NCBI RefSeq assembly: GCF_036226405.1
Contig: NZ_CP108464.1
Span: 6,944,001 to 7,008,000 of the forward strand
Direction: 5' to 3'
Source: Streptomyces sp. NBC_01260
GTDB taxonomy: Bacteria; Actinomycetota; Actinomycetes; Streptomycetales; Streptomycetaceae
DNA length: 64,000 nt
Part shown: in pieces, positions 54,872 through 63,881 of the stretch
Layout of the letters: every line of letters starts with the position of its first letter
Position numbering within the stretch: the first letter of the stretch is position 1
Made by a program: the position numbers and the translations under genes
Notes under the pieces: generated by a model
What the model saw: the letters and a program-made list of their open reading frames with translations, nothing else
The model's database searches: none
What the model was told of the DNA's origin: nothing

Positions 54872-56473
54872 ATGAACCGCAAGACACTGGTGCTGCCGGC
54901 CGTCGTCGGCCTGCTCGCGCCCGTACTCGCCGCCTGCGGTGCGTCGGACGGTGGGAGCGACGGCGGCGGCGCCGTCGTTGTCGGCACCACGGACCAGTTC
55001 GTCGTCTCGAAGGACGCTCCCGCACCGCTCGACCCCGCCATCGGCTACGAGGCGGGCGTCTGGAACGTACTGCGGCAGACCGTGCAGACGCTGATGCACG
55101 TCCCGCGCGGCGGCGGCGAGCCGGTGCCCGAGGCCGCCGAGAGCTGCGCCTTCACGGACACGGCGAACGAGAGCTACCGCTGCAAGCTGCGCAGCGGCCT
55201 GGAATTCGCCGACGGCAGCGCGGTCACCGCCGAGGACGTCAAGTACTCCATCGACCGCGTCATCCGGATCAAGTCCACCAATGGGCCCGTCGCCCTGCTC
55301 GACAACATCGACACCGTCGAGACCAAGGGTGACCGCGAGGTCGTATTCCACCTCCGGACCTCGGACGCGACCTTCCCCTACAAGCTCGCCACCCCGCCCG
55401 CCGGAATAGTCCAGCCGGGCACATACCCGGCGACCTCCCCGCGCAACGGATTCCAGGTGGACGGCTCCGGTCCGTACACGATGAAGCCGGAAGTGAAGAA
55501 CGATCAGGTCGTGAAAGTCGTCTTCACGAAGAACCCCCATTACAAGGGGGATCTCAAGGTGCTGAACGACAAGGTCGAGCTGGAACTCTTCCCGGACGCC
55601 ACCGCCATGGGCAAGGCGCTCGACGAGAAGAAGATCGACATGATGACCCGCACCATGTCGCCGAAGCAGTCGCAGGAGATGCTGGAGCACCCCCGGGACG
55701 GCATCAAGCTGACCGAGATGCCCGGCCTCGCCATCAGCTACCTCGGATTCGACACCAACGACCCCGCCGTGAAGAACAAGGCGGTCCGCCAGGCCATGGC
55801 CCAGGTCATCGACCGGGGCCAGATCGCGAGCGAGGTGTACGGCACCACGGCCGAACCGCTGTACTCGCTGATCCCGTCCAGCATCGCCGGGCACACCAAC
55901 TCGTTCTTCAACAAGTACGGCGAGCCCAGTACGGCCAAGGCCGCCGCGATCCTGAAGGATGCCGGGATCCGCACCCCGGTGAAGTTCACGCTGCACTACA
56001 CGAGCGACCACTACGGCGACGCGACCGCGACCGAGTTCAGGACACTGCGCAAGCAGCTCAACGACACGGGTCTGTTCGACGTGACCGTCCAGGGCACCCC
56101 CTGGGCGAAGTACCGCCCGGCCGAACTGCGCGGCGAGTACGCCGTCTACGGCATGGGCTGGTTCCCCGACTTCCCGGACCCGGACAACTACACGGCGCCG
56201 TTCCTCGGCAAGAACAACTTCCTCGACTCGCCCTACAAGTCGGCCGCCGCCCAGGAGACGCTCATCCCGCAGTCCCGCCGCGAGGCCGACCGCAGCGTCG
56301 CGGCCAAGACCTTCAAGCAGCTCCAGGACATCGTCGCGCAGGACGTGCCGGTGCTCCCGGTCTGGCAGGGCAAGCAGTACGTCGCCTCCCGCGACAGCCT
56401 CACCGGCGTGGAGTGGGCGGTCAACTCCTCCGCCGACCTCCAGCTCTGGGAGCTCGGCCACGGCGCAAGCTGA
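54872..56473 (+). CDS. Peptide/dipeptide ABC transporter substrate-binding lipoprotein (orphan)
   Basis: A 533-residue DppA/OppA-class (SBP family 5) lipoprotein. The lipobox is LAAC near residue 20. The mature domain has TTDQFVVSKDAPAPLDPAIGYEAG, LRSGLEFADGSAVTAEDVKYSIDRV and GWFPDFPDPDNYTAPFLG. AGGGAGAACG precedes the ATG. No permease or ATPase gene is adjacent, so it either serves a transporter encoded elsewhere or acts as a sensor-like receptor. Confidence 0.9.
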   Translation: MNRKTLVLPAVVGLLAPVLAACGASDGGSDGGGAVVVGTTDQFVVSKDAPAPLDPAIGYEAGVWNVLRQTVQTLMHVPRGGGEPVPEAAESCAFTDTANESYRCKLRSGLEFADGSAVTAEDVKYSIDRVIRIKSTNGPVALLDNIDTVETKGDREVVFHLRTSDATFPYKLATPPAGIVQPGTYPATSPRNGFQVDGSGPYTMKPEVKNDQVVKVVFTKNPHYKGDLKVLNDKVELELFPDATAMGKALDEKKIDMMTRTMSPKQSQEMLEHPRDGIKLTEMPGLAISYLGFDTNDPAVKNKAVRQAMAQVIDRGQIASEVYGTTAEPLYSLIPSSIAGHTNSFFNKYGEPSTAKAAAILKDAGIRTPVKFTLHYTSDHYGDATATEFRTLRKQLNDTGLFDVTVQGTPWAKYRPAELRGEYAVYGMGWFPDFPDPDNYTAPFLGKNNFLDSPYKSAAAQETLIPQSRREADRSVAAKTFKQLQDIVAQDVPVLPVWQGKQYVASRDSLTGVEWAVNSSADLQLWELGHGAS

Positions 56474-56517
56474 GCGCCGGACGCGGCAACGGCTCGGTCA
56501 GCGGCGCCGGCCGGCCA

Positions 56518-56554
56518 CCAGTGACCCGGCCCCGGAACCCGGCCGGGTCACTGG
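56518..56554. terminator. Bidirectional terminator containing the response-regulator stop codon
   Basis: CCAGTGACCCGGCC (56518-56531) and GGCCGGGTCACTGG (56541-56554) are perfect 14-bp arms with a 9-nt loop. The stop of the convergent minus-strand gene (56548-56550) is inside the right arm. Confidence 0.9.
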
Positions 56555-57219
56555 GCGCCGGGGCGCACCAGCCCGCTCTCGTAGGCGTAGACGGCCGCCT
56601 GCACCCGGTCGCGCAGCCCGAGCTTCGTCAGGACATGGCCCACATGCGTTTTGACCGTCGTCTCGCTGACGAAGAGATCGGCGGCGATCTCCGCATTCGA
56701 CAGCCCGCGCGCCACCAGCTTCAGGACCTCCACCTCGCGGTCCGTCAGCGTGTTCAGCGCGTCCGGTACCGGCTCCTCGCCGGACGGCAGATGGTCCGCG
56801 TACTTGTCCAGCAGCCGGCGCGTGATACTCGGAGCCAGCATCGCCTCGCCGCCCGCGACCACCCGGATCGCCTGCACCAGCTCATTGGCCGGGGCATCCT
56901 TCAGCAGGAAGCCGCTGGCACCGGCACGCAGCGCCTCCACCACGTACTCGTCGAGATCGAACGTGGTGAGCACCAGCACCTTCGCCGGACCGTCCCGGCC
57001 GGGACCGGTGATCTGACGCGTCGCCTCGACACCGTCCATCCGCGGCATCCGGATGTCCATCAGCACCACATCGGGCTGCAGCGCCCGCACCTGGTCGAGG
57101 GCCTGGAGACCGTCACCGGCCTCGCCCACCACCGCGAGATCACCCTCCGCCTCCAGAATCATCCGGAAGCCGGTGCGCAGCAGCGGTTGGTCATCGACCA
57201 GTAGGACGCGGATTGCCAC
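56548..57219 (-). CDS. NarL/LuxR-family response regulator (no adjacent kinase)
   Basis: A 223-residue regulator. The receiver domain (1-120) has the acidic pocket in LLVDDQP, phospho-acceptor Asp in VVLMDIRMPRMDG, Thr in VLTTFD and Lys in GFLLKDAP. The LuxR-type helix-turn-helix (155-215) is LTDREVEVLKLVARGLSNAEIAADLFVSETTVKTHVGHVL. GTG start with AAGGAG 4-5 nt upstream. It is only 8 bp downstream of a RecB-like nuclease gene and co-directional, so they are likely one operon. No histidine kinase is present nearby. Confidence 0.93.
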   Translation of the reverse strand: MAIRVLLVDDQPLLRTGFRMILEAEGDLAVVGEAGDGLQALDQVRALQPDVVLMDIRMPRMDGVEATRQITGPGRDGPAKVLVLTTFDLDEYVVEALRAGASGFLLKDAPANELVQAIRVVAGGEAMLAPSITRRLLDKYADHLPSGEEPVPDALNTLTDREVEVLKLVARGLSNAEIAADLFVSETTVKTHVGHVLTKLGLRDRVQAAVYAYESGLVRPGAQ

Positions 57220-57227
57220 GGTTCTCC

Positions 57228-58139
57228 TTAAGGTCCTTCGAGAGCCACAGGCCGGCCGGCCTCAGCACGGACCGGGTCCATTCTGCCCTGGGCGTCCTGC
57301 CCCGGTCCCGCCGGGCGTACCGACAGCGGATAGACCGGGGGAGTGCCACCGAATTCGGGACAGAGCGCCTGATGGTCGCACCAGCCGCACAGCTTCGTCG
57401 GCCGCGGCCGCCACTCGCCGGTCTCCGTGGCCAGCGAGATCGCCTCCCAGAGAGCCAGCAGCTTGCGCTCCACCCGCTCCAGGTCCGCCACCACCGGGTC
57501 GTACGTCATCACGTCCCCGCTGCCGAGATAGACCAGCTGGAGCCGGCGCGGCACCACACCCTTCAGCCGCCAGATGACCAGCGCGTAGAACTTCATCTGG
57601 AAGAGGGCACCCTCCGCGTACTCCGGACGCGGCGCCTTCCCCGTCTTGTAGTCGACGATCCGGACATCGCCCGTCGGCGTCACGTCGATCCGGTCGATCA
57701 CCCCGCGCAGCCGCAGCCCCGAATCCAGCTCCGTCTCGACGAACAGCTCCCGCTCGGCGGGCTCCAGCCGCGTCGGATCCTCCAGCGAGAACCATCGCTC
57801 CACGAGCCGCTCCGCTTCCGACAGCCAGCGCGAGAGCCGCTCGCCCTGCGGATCCTCGGCGAACAGCTCCGACAGCTCCGGCCTGGACTCCAGCAGCCGG
57901 TCCCACTGGGCCGGGATCAGCGCCGTGGCCCGGCCGGGCGTCCGCTCCGTCGCCGGGTTGTCGAAGAGCCGCTCCAGCACCGCATGGACCAGCGTCCCCC
58001 GGGTAGCCGCCTCACTGGGCTTCTGCGGCAGTTTGTCGATGACCCGGAAGCGGTACAGCAGGGGACACTGCATGAAGTCGCTCGCCCGCGACGGGGAAAG
58101 GGACGAGGGCGGCTGAGGCGGCCGCGGCACTGAGGTCAT
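57228..58139 (-). CDS. RecB-family PD-(D/E)XK nuclease with likely 4Fe-4S cluster
   Basis: A 303-residue nuclease. Motifs: SPSRASDFMQCPLLYRF, GTLVHAVLERLF, GVIDRIDVTPTG (catalytic Asp) and VRIVDYKTGKAP (the Asp-x-Lys core). One cysteine in the N-terminal block (QCPLLY) and three in KLCGWCDHQALCPEF match the AddB/Cas4-type iron-sulfur cluster. It probably acts on DNA ends. A similar gene lies beside trmI in mycobacteria (Rv2119, from memory), so the neighbourhood is conserved. It is divergent from the M50 protease gene. Confidence 0.88.
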   Translation of the reverse strand: MTSVPRPPQPPSSLSPSRASDFMQCPLLYRFRVIDKLPQKPSEAATRGTLVHAVLERLFDNPATERTPGRATALIPAQWDRLLESRPELSELFAEDPQGERLSRWLSEAERLVERWFSLEDPTRLEPAERELFVETELDSGLRLRGVIDRIDVTPTGDVRIVDYKTGKAPRPEYAEGALFQMKFYALVIWRLKGVVPRRLQLVYLGSGDVMTYDPVVADLERVERKLLALWEAISLATETGEWRPRPTKLCGWCDHQALCPEFGGTPPVYPLSVRPAGPGQDAQGRMDPVRAEAGRPVALEGP

Positions 58140-58244
58140 GACGAAGACCCTACGACCCGCTACTGACAACAACCGGCATACCATCGACCACAGACCCCCG
58201 AACACTGCATGATCGTGCCGGACGGCACCGACCGAAGGGACCTC

Positions 58245-59495
58245 GTGGACGAGAGCGGCAACAGCGGGCGGCCGCAGCCCGGCGCCGGGGGAACGGACCC
58301 CGGCGCCGGCCCCGACAAGGGCAAACCGGGGCGCCGCGACGAGCCCGGCGGCGGCATCCTCATGGGCCGCCCCTTCGGGGTGCCGGTCTACGTCGCCCCG
58401 AGCTGGTTCCTCGTCGCGGCCCTGATCACCTGGGTCTTCGGCGGCCAGCTCGACCGGGTCCTGCCCGGCCTCGGCGCGGCACGCTACCTCGTCGCACTCT
58501 TCTTCGCCATCGCCTTCTACGCCTCCGTACTCGTCCATGAACTCGCGCACACGGTGGTCGCGCTGCACTACAAGCTCCCGGTGCGCCGCATCCAGCTCCA
58601 GTTCTTCGGCGGCGTCTCCGAGATCGAGAAGGAATCCGAGACCCCCGGCCGCGAATTCTTCCTCGCCTTCGTCGGCCCGCTGCTCTCCCTCGTCCTGGCC
58701 GGCGTCTTCTACATCCCGCTGAACTTCGTCGAGCGCGGCACCGTCCCCGGTGTGCTGCTCGGCGGGCTGATGATCTCCAACCTCATCGTCGCCGTCTTCA
58801 ACCTGCTGCCCGGCCTCCCGCTCGACGGCGGCCGGATGCTCCGCGCCGTCGTCTGGAAGATCACTGGTCGTCCGATGAGCGGCACCGTCGCCGCCGCCTG
58901 GGTCGGCCGCGCCCTCGCCGTCACCACCCTCATCGGCCTTCCCCTCCTGACCCGGACCGGGTCGTTCGGGAACAACCCCGACGACCTCGGCGGCATGGAC
59001 ACGGTCATCGACGCCCTGCTCGCCGCGGTCCTCGCCGCCATCATCTGGACCGGAGCGGGCAACAGCCTGCGCATGGCCCGGCTGCGCGAGCACCTCCCCG
59101 ACCTGCGCGCCCGCGCCCTCACCCGGCGCGCGGTACCGGTCGAGGCGGCCACCCCGCTCTCCGAGGCGCTGCGCCGGGCCAACGAGGCGGGCGCCCGCGC
59201 CCTCGTCGTCGTCGACGGAAACGGCGAACCCAAGGCCGTCGTCCGCGAGGCCGCCATCGTCTCCGTCCCCGAACACCGCCGCCCCTGGGTCGCCGTCGGC
59301 GGCCTCGCCCAGGACCTCACCGACGGCATGAAGGTCTCCGCCGAGCTGGCCGGCGAAGCCCTCCTGGACCGGCTCAAGGCCAGCCCCGCCACCGAGTACC
59401 TCGTCGTCGAGGACACCGGCGAGATCTACGGGGTGCTGTCAACGGCCGACGTGGAACGGGCCTTCGTCGCCGCCATGGCCCGGCCCGCCGCCTGA
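58245..59495 (+). CDS. Site-2-type M50 membrane metalloprotease with CBS domains
   Basis: A protein of about 416 residues. A Gly/Pro-rich N-terminus is followed by a membrane core with HELAHTVVAL (zinc histidines and Glu) and NLLPGLPLDGGRML (the NPDG-like motif with the third zinc ligand Asp). The C-terminal 150 residues form a CBS pair (VEAATPLSEALRRANEAGARALVVVDGNGEP and LKASPATEYLVVEDTGEIYGVLSTADV). It probably cleaves membrane-embedded substrates under nucleotide or ligand control. GTG at 58245 is preferred because AGGGA lies just upstream; an in-frame ATG at 58209 has none. Confidence 0.88.
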   Translation: MDESGNSGRPQPGAGGTDPGAGPDKGKPGRRDEPGGGILMGRPFGVPVYVAPSWFLVAALITWVFGGQLDRVLPGLGAARYLVALFFAIAFYASVLVHELAHTVVALHYKLPVRRIQLQFFGGVSEIEKESETPGREFFLAFVGPLLSLVLAGVFYIPLNFVERGTVPGVLLGGLMISNLIVAVFNLLPGLPLDGGRMLRAVVWKITGRPMSGTVAAAWVGRALAVTTLIGLPLLTRTGSFGNNPDDLGGMDTVIDALLAAVLAAIIWTGAGNSLRMARLREHLPDLRARALTRRAVPVEAATPLSEALRRANEAGARALVVVDGNGEPKAVVREAAIVSVPEHRRPWVAVGGLAQDLTDGMKVSAELAGEALLDRLKASPATEYLVVEDTGEIYGVLSTADVERAFVAAMARPAA

Positions 59496-59556
59496 GCCCC
59501 TGGGCCGTGGGCGTACAGGCGGTCGGAGCGCACGGAAACACCGGTACGCTGGTCAC

Positions 59557-60462
59557 ATGTCTGAACCGACCGGTGCCGCCCGCCGACGTGGGCCCTTCAA
59601 GGTCGGGGACCAGGTCCAGCTCACCGATCCCAAGGGACGCCACTACACCTTTACGCTCGAAGCCGGAAAGAACTTCCACACCCACAAGGGTTCTTTCTCG
59701 CACGACGAGCTGATCGGTGCTCCCGAGGGCAGTGTTGTCCGTACCACGGGGAACGTCGTCTATCTCGCGCTGCGCCCCCTGCTCCCCGACTACGTCCTGT
59801 CCATGCCCCGCGGCGCCGCCGTGGTCTACCCCAAGGACGCGGGGCAGATCCTGGCCTTCGGCGACATCTTCCCCGGCGCCCGTGTCGTGGAGGCCGGCGT
59901 GGGATCCGGCGCCCTCTCCACCTTCCTGCTCCGCGCCATCGGCGAGCAGGGGATGCTGCACTCCTACGAGCGCCGCGAGGACTTCGCCGAGATCGCCACA
60001 CAGAACGTCGAGCGCTACTTCGGCAGTCCGCACCCCGCCTGGGAGCTCACCGTCGGCGACCTCCAGGACAACCTGACGGACACCGACGTCGACCGCGTCG
60101 TCCTGGACATGCTCGCGCCCTGGGAGTGCCTGGACGCCGTCTCCAAGGCGCTCGTCCCGGGCGGCATCCTCTGCGCGTACGTGGCGACCACCACCCAGCT
60201 CTCCCGGACGGTCGAGTCCATCCGTGAGATCGGCTGCTTCGCGGAACCGCAGCCCTGGGAGTCGATGATCCGCAACTGGCACGTCGAGGGTCTCGCCGTC
60301 CGCCCGGACCACCGGATGATCGGACACACCGGCTTCCTCGTCACCGCCCGCCGGCTGGCCGACGGGGTCCAGGCCCCGCCGCGCCGCCGCCGCCCCTCCA
60401 AGGGGGCCTACGGCGACGACTACGACGGCCCGGGCAGCAAGAGCGGCCCCGCCCGCGACTGA
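59557..60462 (+). CDS. trmI: tRNA (adenine-58-N1)-methyltransferase
   Basis: A 301-residue AdoMet enzyme. The N-terminal barrel (about 1-75) has FKVGDQVQLTDPKGRHYTF and HTHKGSFSHDELIG. The catalytic domain has VVEAGVGSGALSTFLL (AdoMet loop), DRVVLDMLAPWECL and NWHVEGLAVRPDHRMIGHTGFL. It methylates A58 of tRNAs. The C-terminus is basic then acidic and disordered. TACGCT ends 6 nt before the ATG, suggesting a leaderless transcript. It belongs to the conserved proteasome-linked neighbourhood. Confidence 0.95.
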   Translation: MSEPTGAARRRGPFKVGDQVQLTDPKGRHYTFTLEAGKNFHTHKGSFSHDELIGAPEGSVVRTTGNVVYLALRPLLPDYVLSMPRGAAVVYPKDAGQILAFGDIFPGARVVEAGVGSGALSTFLLRAIGEQGMLHSYERREDFAEIATQNVERYFGSPHPAWELTVGDLQDNLTDTDVDRVVLDMLAPWECLDAVSKALVPGGILCAYVATTTQLSRTVESIREIGCFAEPQPWESMIRNWHVEGLAVRPDHRMIGHTGFLVTARRLADGVQAPPRRRRPSKGAYGDDYDGPGSKSGPARD

Positions 60463-60477
60463 CCCGCGCAACGCACC

Positions 60478-60531
60478 GGCGCCGCGGCCGAGTTCCCGGA
60501 CCGACCCGGGAACTCGGCCGCGGCGCCTTTT
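60478..60531 (+). terminator. Strong intrinsic terminator after trmI
   Basis: A 22-bp perfect stem beginning GGCGCCGCGGCCGAG and a 5-6 nt loop, followed by TTTT. Confidence 0.92.
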
Positions 60532-60692
60532 CGTTGTGCCCGGTGCCGGCGCACCGGGCACACAATCCGCAAGGACCCCACCGTTCCGCTGATGTGTGAG
60601 GTGTGGCACGATGCTGGCCACCCCCACCCGGCCGCCGACGGCACTGCCCTCTCAGGCATTCCGCACCGAAGGAACCACAGGAGACATCCCGC

Positions 60693-61283
60693 GTGCAGAC
60701 CTCCGCGCTCCCGGACCTCGCGCACACCGACACGACGACGATGCACTGGCTCGCCACCGCGGCGGCCATGGCCGCCGTTGTCGCGGCAGCCGCCCTGCTC
60801 CAGCCCGACACGGCCGCCTCGGCCTCCACCACGCCCCGCCGCACCGCGGTGCAGCACGGCGCGGCGGCCGTCCCCCCGCCCGATCCGGCCCGCGCGGTGT
60901 TCCCACTGGAATGCGGCGGCGTCGGCAACACGGTCGCCAAACAGGTTCCCGGCGACCTCGACGGCGACGGCCGTCCGGAAACCGTCGCGGTGGTCCACTG
61001 CGCGGCCGGATCCGGTACCCCGCCCAGTGGCGTCTACGTCCTCACACAGGGAAGCGGGGCCGCACCCAGGATCGTCGCGACCCTGGTGGACCCCGCCCAG
61101 AAGATGAGCGTCGGCGACTTCACGGTGCGTGACGGCGTCGTCTCCGCCACGCTCCTCGGCTATTCCTCGCCCGCGATCCCGTCCTGCTGCCCCGACCAGC
61201 AGGAGAAGGTCACCTGGCACTGGCAGAACGGGGCCTTCGTGCGGAGCAGCCTGTCCGACGACTCCGCCGACGGCAGCGCCTGA
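60693..61283 (+). CDS. Membrane-anchored/secreted hypothetical protein with Ca-binding-like loop
   Basis: A 196-residue protein. One hydrophobic segment near the N-terminus (WLATAAAMAAVVAAAALL, about 17-35) acts as signal or anchor. The exported part has LECGGVGNTVAKQVPGDLDGDGRPETVAVVHC, an FG-GAP/EF-hand-like DxDxDG loop, and a CCPDQQEKVTWHW block. No enzyme motif was recognised. GTG start at 60693 has AGGAG about 10 nt upstream; a longer frame upstream is arginine/proline-rich and lacks support. Confidence 0.7.
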   Translation: MQTSALPDLAHTDTTTMHWLATAAAMAAVVAAAALLQPDTAASASTTPRRTAVQHGAAAVPPPDPARAVFPLECGGVGNTVAKQVPGDLDGDGRPETVAVVHCAAGSGTPPSGVYVLTQGSGAAPRIVATLVDPAQKMSVGDFTVRDGVVSATLLGYSSPAIPSCCPDQQEKVTWHWQNGAFVRSSLSDDSADGSA

Positions 61284-61323
61284 CCGGTCACTCCGCGCAG
61301 CCGCCGGCCCGGGGGCCGACGGA

Positions 61324-61635
61324 TCAGGCGGCCTCGGGACCGAAGACCTCGACCCTGTCCGAAACGCGTCGTACGTGAATGCAGTCGCCCGGGCACTCCT
61401 TGGCCGAGTCGACCACGTCCTGGAGGAGCGGCAGCGGCACCGGGGTGGTCGCCCCCTTGTCCTGCAGCAGCTCGTCCCCGTCGCTCTTCACATAGGCGAG
61501 TCCGTCGATGTCCAGCTCGAAGACCTCGGGCGCGTACTGCACGCAGATGCCGTCCCCCGTGCAGAGGTCCTGGTCGATCCAGACCTCCAGGTCCTGCGTC
61601 TCGCTGCCGGTGGGAGCGTCCTGCTGCACGGTCAT
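61324..61635 (-). CDS. Ferredoxin, single cluster type
   Basis: A 103-residue acidic ferredoxin. Cluster cysteines: Cys25 and Cys31 (DLCTGDGICVQYAPEVFEL) and Cys81, Cys85 (KECPGDCIHV). The short C-x5-C spacing is that of the 3Fe-4S/4Fe-4S ferredoxins that serve cytochrome P450s and other oxidoreductases in actinomycetes. No P450 is nearby. The start ATG at 61635 has AGGAAAC upstream; it is divergent from arc. Confidence 0.9.
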   Translation of the reverse strand: MTVQQDAPTGSETQDLEVWIDQDLCTGDGICVQYAPEVFELDIDGLAYVKSDGDELLQDKGATTPVPLPLLQDVVDSAKECPGDCIHVRRVSDRVEVFGPEAA

Positions 61636-61810
61636 TTCGCCTGCCGTTTCCTGCGTATCCGAACCAAAAAAAGCCAGCCCTGACGGGTGTTGAACACTTC
61701 GACGATACAACCGGCCGCTTTCCGATGTTGAAGGGTGGGTATTCCCCTGACACGAGGGAGAGCGCAAGGGTGAAGATCGGACACACCCCACAGTCTTTGT
61801 GATCTAGGGG

Positions 61811-61838
61811 TTTCAATCATCACCCACCCAGGTAGGGT
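61811..61838 (+). promoter_or_regulatory. Candidate arc promoter
   Basis: TTTCAA (61811-61816), 16-bp spacer, TAGGGT (61833-61838), about 40 bp before the arc GTG; fits a housekeeping-type promoter moderately. Confidence 0.4.
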
Positions 61839-61876
61839 CAGGAAGCGTCCAGCTCCCCTTGGAGGAGGTGAGGACC

Positions 61877-63643
61877 GTGGCAGCCCACGACGACGACATC
61901 AACCGCGGCATCCGGCCCGGGCGGGGGTCCGATGACCCAGCCGGCCAGGTCGCCTATCTCGAGCAGGAAATCGCCGTCCTGCGACGTAAGCTCGCCGACT
62001 CTCCGCGCCATACGAGGATTCTCGAAGAGCGGATCGTCGAGTTCCAGACCAACCTCGCAGGCGTGTCCGCTCAGAACGAGCGGCTCGCCAGCACACTCCG
62101 CGAGGCCCGCGACCAGATCGTGGCCCTCAAGGAAGAGGTCGACCGGCTGGCACAGCCACCGGCCGGTTTCGGTGTGTTCCTGCAAGGCAACGAGGACGGT
62201 ACCTGCGACATCTTCACCGGGGGCCGCAAGCTCCGGGTGAACATCAGTCCCAGCGTTGAGCTCGATGACCTCCGGCGCGGCCAGGAAGTCATGCTCAACG
62301 AAGCGCTCAACGTGGTCGACGCCATGGAATTCGAGCGCGCCGGGGACATCGTCACCCTCAAGGAGATCCTTGAGGACGGCGAACGAGCCCTGGTGCTCGG
62401 GCACACCGACGAGGAACGGGTGGTGCGGCTCGCCGAGCCGTTGCTGGACATCACCATCCGGCCCGGCGACGCCCTGCTGCTCGAACCCAGGTCCGGCTAC
62501 GTCTACGAAGTCGTTCCCAAGAGCGAGGTCGAAGAGCTCGTCCTCGAAGAAGTCCCGGACATCGACTACGACAAGATCGGCGGACTGGGCGACCAGATCG
62601 AGCTGATCCGCGACGCGGTCGAGCTCCCCTATCTGCACCCAGACCTCTTCAGGGAGCACGAACTGCGGCCGCCGAAGGGCATCCTGCTCTACGGCCCGCC
62701 CGGCTGCGGCAAGACACTCATTGCCAAGGCCGTCGCCAACTCCCTGGCGAAGAAGGTCGCGGAAGTCACCGGTCAGCCCACCGGCAAGAGCTACTTCCTC
62801 AACATCAAGGGTCCCGAGCTCCTCAACAAGTACGTCGGTGAGACCGAGCGCCACATCCGCCTGGTCTTCCAGCGTGCCCGCGAGAAGGCGAGTGAGGGCA
62901 CCCCCGTCATCGTCTTCTTCGACGAGATGGAGTCCCTCTTCCGTACCCGGGGATCCGGCGTCAGCTCGGACGTGGAGAACACCATCGTCCCCCAGCTGCT
63001 CGCCGAGATCGACGGTGTCGAGGGCCTGGAGAACGTCATCGTCATCGGCGCCTCCAACCGCGAGGACATGATCGACCCCGCGATCCTGCGACCGGGCCGT
63101 CTCGATGTGAAGATCAAGATCGAGCGTCCGGACGCGGAGGCCGCGAAGGACATCTTCGCGAAGTACCTCACGCCTTCGCTGCCCCTGCACGCGGACGATC
63201 TCGCCGAGCACACCGGCTCCAAGGAAGCCGCCGCGCACGCCATGATCCAGTCGGTCGTCGAGCGGATGTACACCGAGTCCGAGGAGAACCGCTTCCTCGA
63301 GGTCACGTACGCCAACGGCGACAAGGAGGTCCTGTACTTCAAGGACTTCAACTCCGGCGCGATGATCCAGAACATCGTCGACCGGGCCAAGAAGATGGCC
63401 ATCAAGGCCTTCCTCGACCAGGGCCAGAAGGGCCTTCGCGTCTCCCATCTCCTCCAGGCCTGTGTGGACGAGTTCAAGGAGAACGAGGACCTGCCGAACA
63501 CCACCAACCCGGACGACTGGGCCAGGATCTCCGGCAAGAAGGGTGAGCGGATCGTCTTCATCCGCACACTCGTCACCGGAAAGCAGGGCGCGGACACCGG
63601 GCGGTCCATCGACACGGTGGCAAACACCGGGCAGTACCTGTAG
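61877..63643 (+). CDS. arc: Proteasome-associated AAA ATPase ARC/Mpa
   Basis: A 588-residue AAA+ ATPase, the length of the S. coelicolor protein. The N-terminal coiled coil (about 25-85, [18 protein letters not shown] to LKEEVDRLA) captures Pup. Two OB domains follow. The AAA domain has Walker A GPPGCGKT (Lys279) and Walker [11 protein letters not shown] (Glu350). It ends in QYL, with the penultimate tyrosine that docks into the 20S proteasome. GTG start with GGAGGAGG upstream. It unfolds pupylated proteins for degradation. Confidence 0.97.
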   Translation: MAAHDDDINRGIRPGRGSDDPAGQVAYLEQEIAVLRRKLADSPRHTRILEERIVEFQTNLAGVSAQNERLASTLREARDQIVALKEEVDRLAQPPAGFGVFLQGNEDGTCDIFTGGRKLRVNISPSVELDDLRRGQEVMLNEALNVVDAMEFERAGDIVTLKEILEDGERALVLGHTDEERVVRLAEPLLDITIRPGDALLLEPRSGYVYEVVPKSEVEELVLEEVPDIDYDKIGGLGDQIELIRDAVELPYLHPDLFREHELRPPKGILLYGPPGCGKTLIAKAVANSLAKKVAEVTGQPTGKSYFLNIKGPELLNKYVGETERHIRLVFQRAREKASEGTPVIVFFDEMESLFRTRGSGVSSDVENTIVPQLLAEIDGVEGLENVIVIGASNREDMIDPAILRPGRLDVKIKIERPDAEAAKDIFAKYLTPSLPLHADDLAEHTGSKEAAAHAMIQSVVERMYTESEENRFLEVTYANGDKEVLYFKDFNSGAMIQNIVDRAKKMAIKAFLDQGQKGLRVSHLLQACVDEFKENEDLPNTTNPDDWARISGKKGERIVFIRTLVTGKQGADTGRSIDTVANTGQYL

Positions 63644-63651
63644 AACGCAGA

Positions 63652-63687
63652 CCGGCTGCGGATGCCCGGCCGGGCATCCGCAGCCGG
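63652..63687 (+). terminator. Perfect 36-bp palindrome after arc
   Basis: CCGGCTGCGGATGCCCGG (63652-63669) is followed immediately by its exact reverse complement, with no loop bases; a strong hairpin will form. Confidence 0.9.
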
Positions 63688-63881
63688 TTGCTTTCCGGAC
63701 AGCTCCGACGACACCGCAGCAATGACGTAATTGATCTCCCCACCAGCACAGAGGCGCTCTAGGCTCTTGCGTACCGCCCGGTCGCGCAGTGCGGGTACGG
63801 GCAAACCGCGCACGCACCGGACAAGCAGCGGTACTTGAGCGCCGCTCCCGGAAGGGAGCGACGCCGGGCAAGGAGGGCCGC

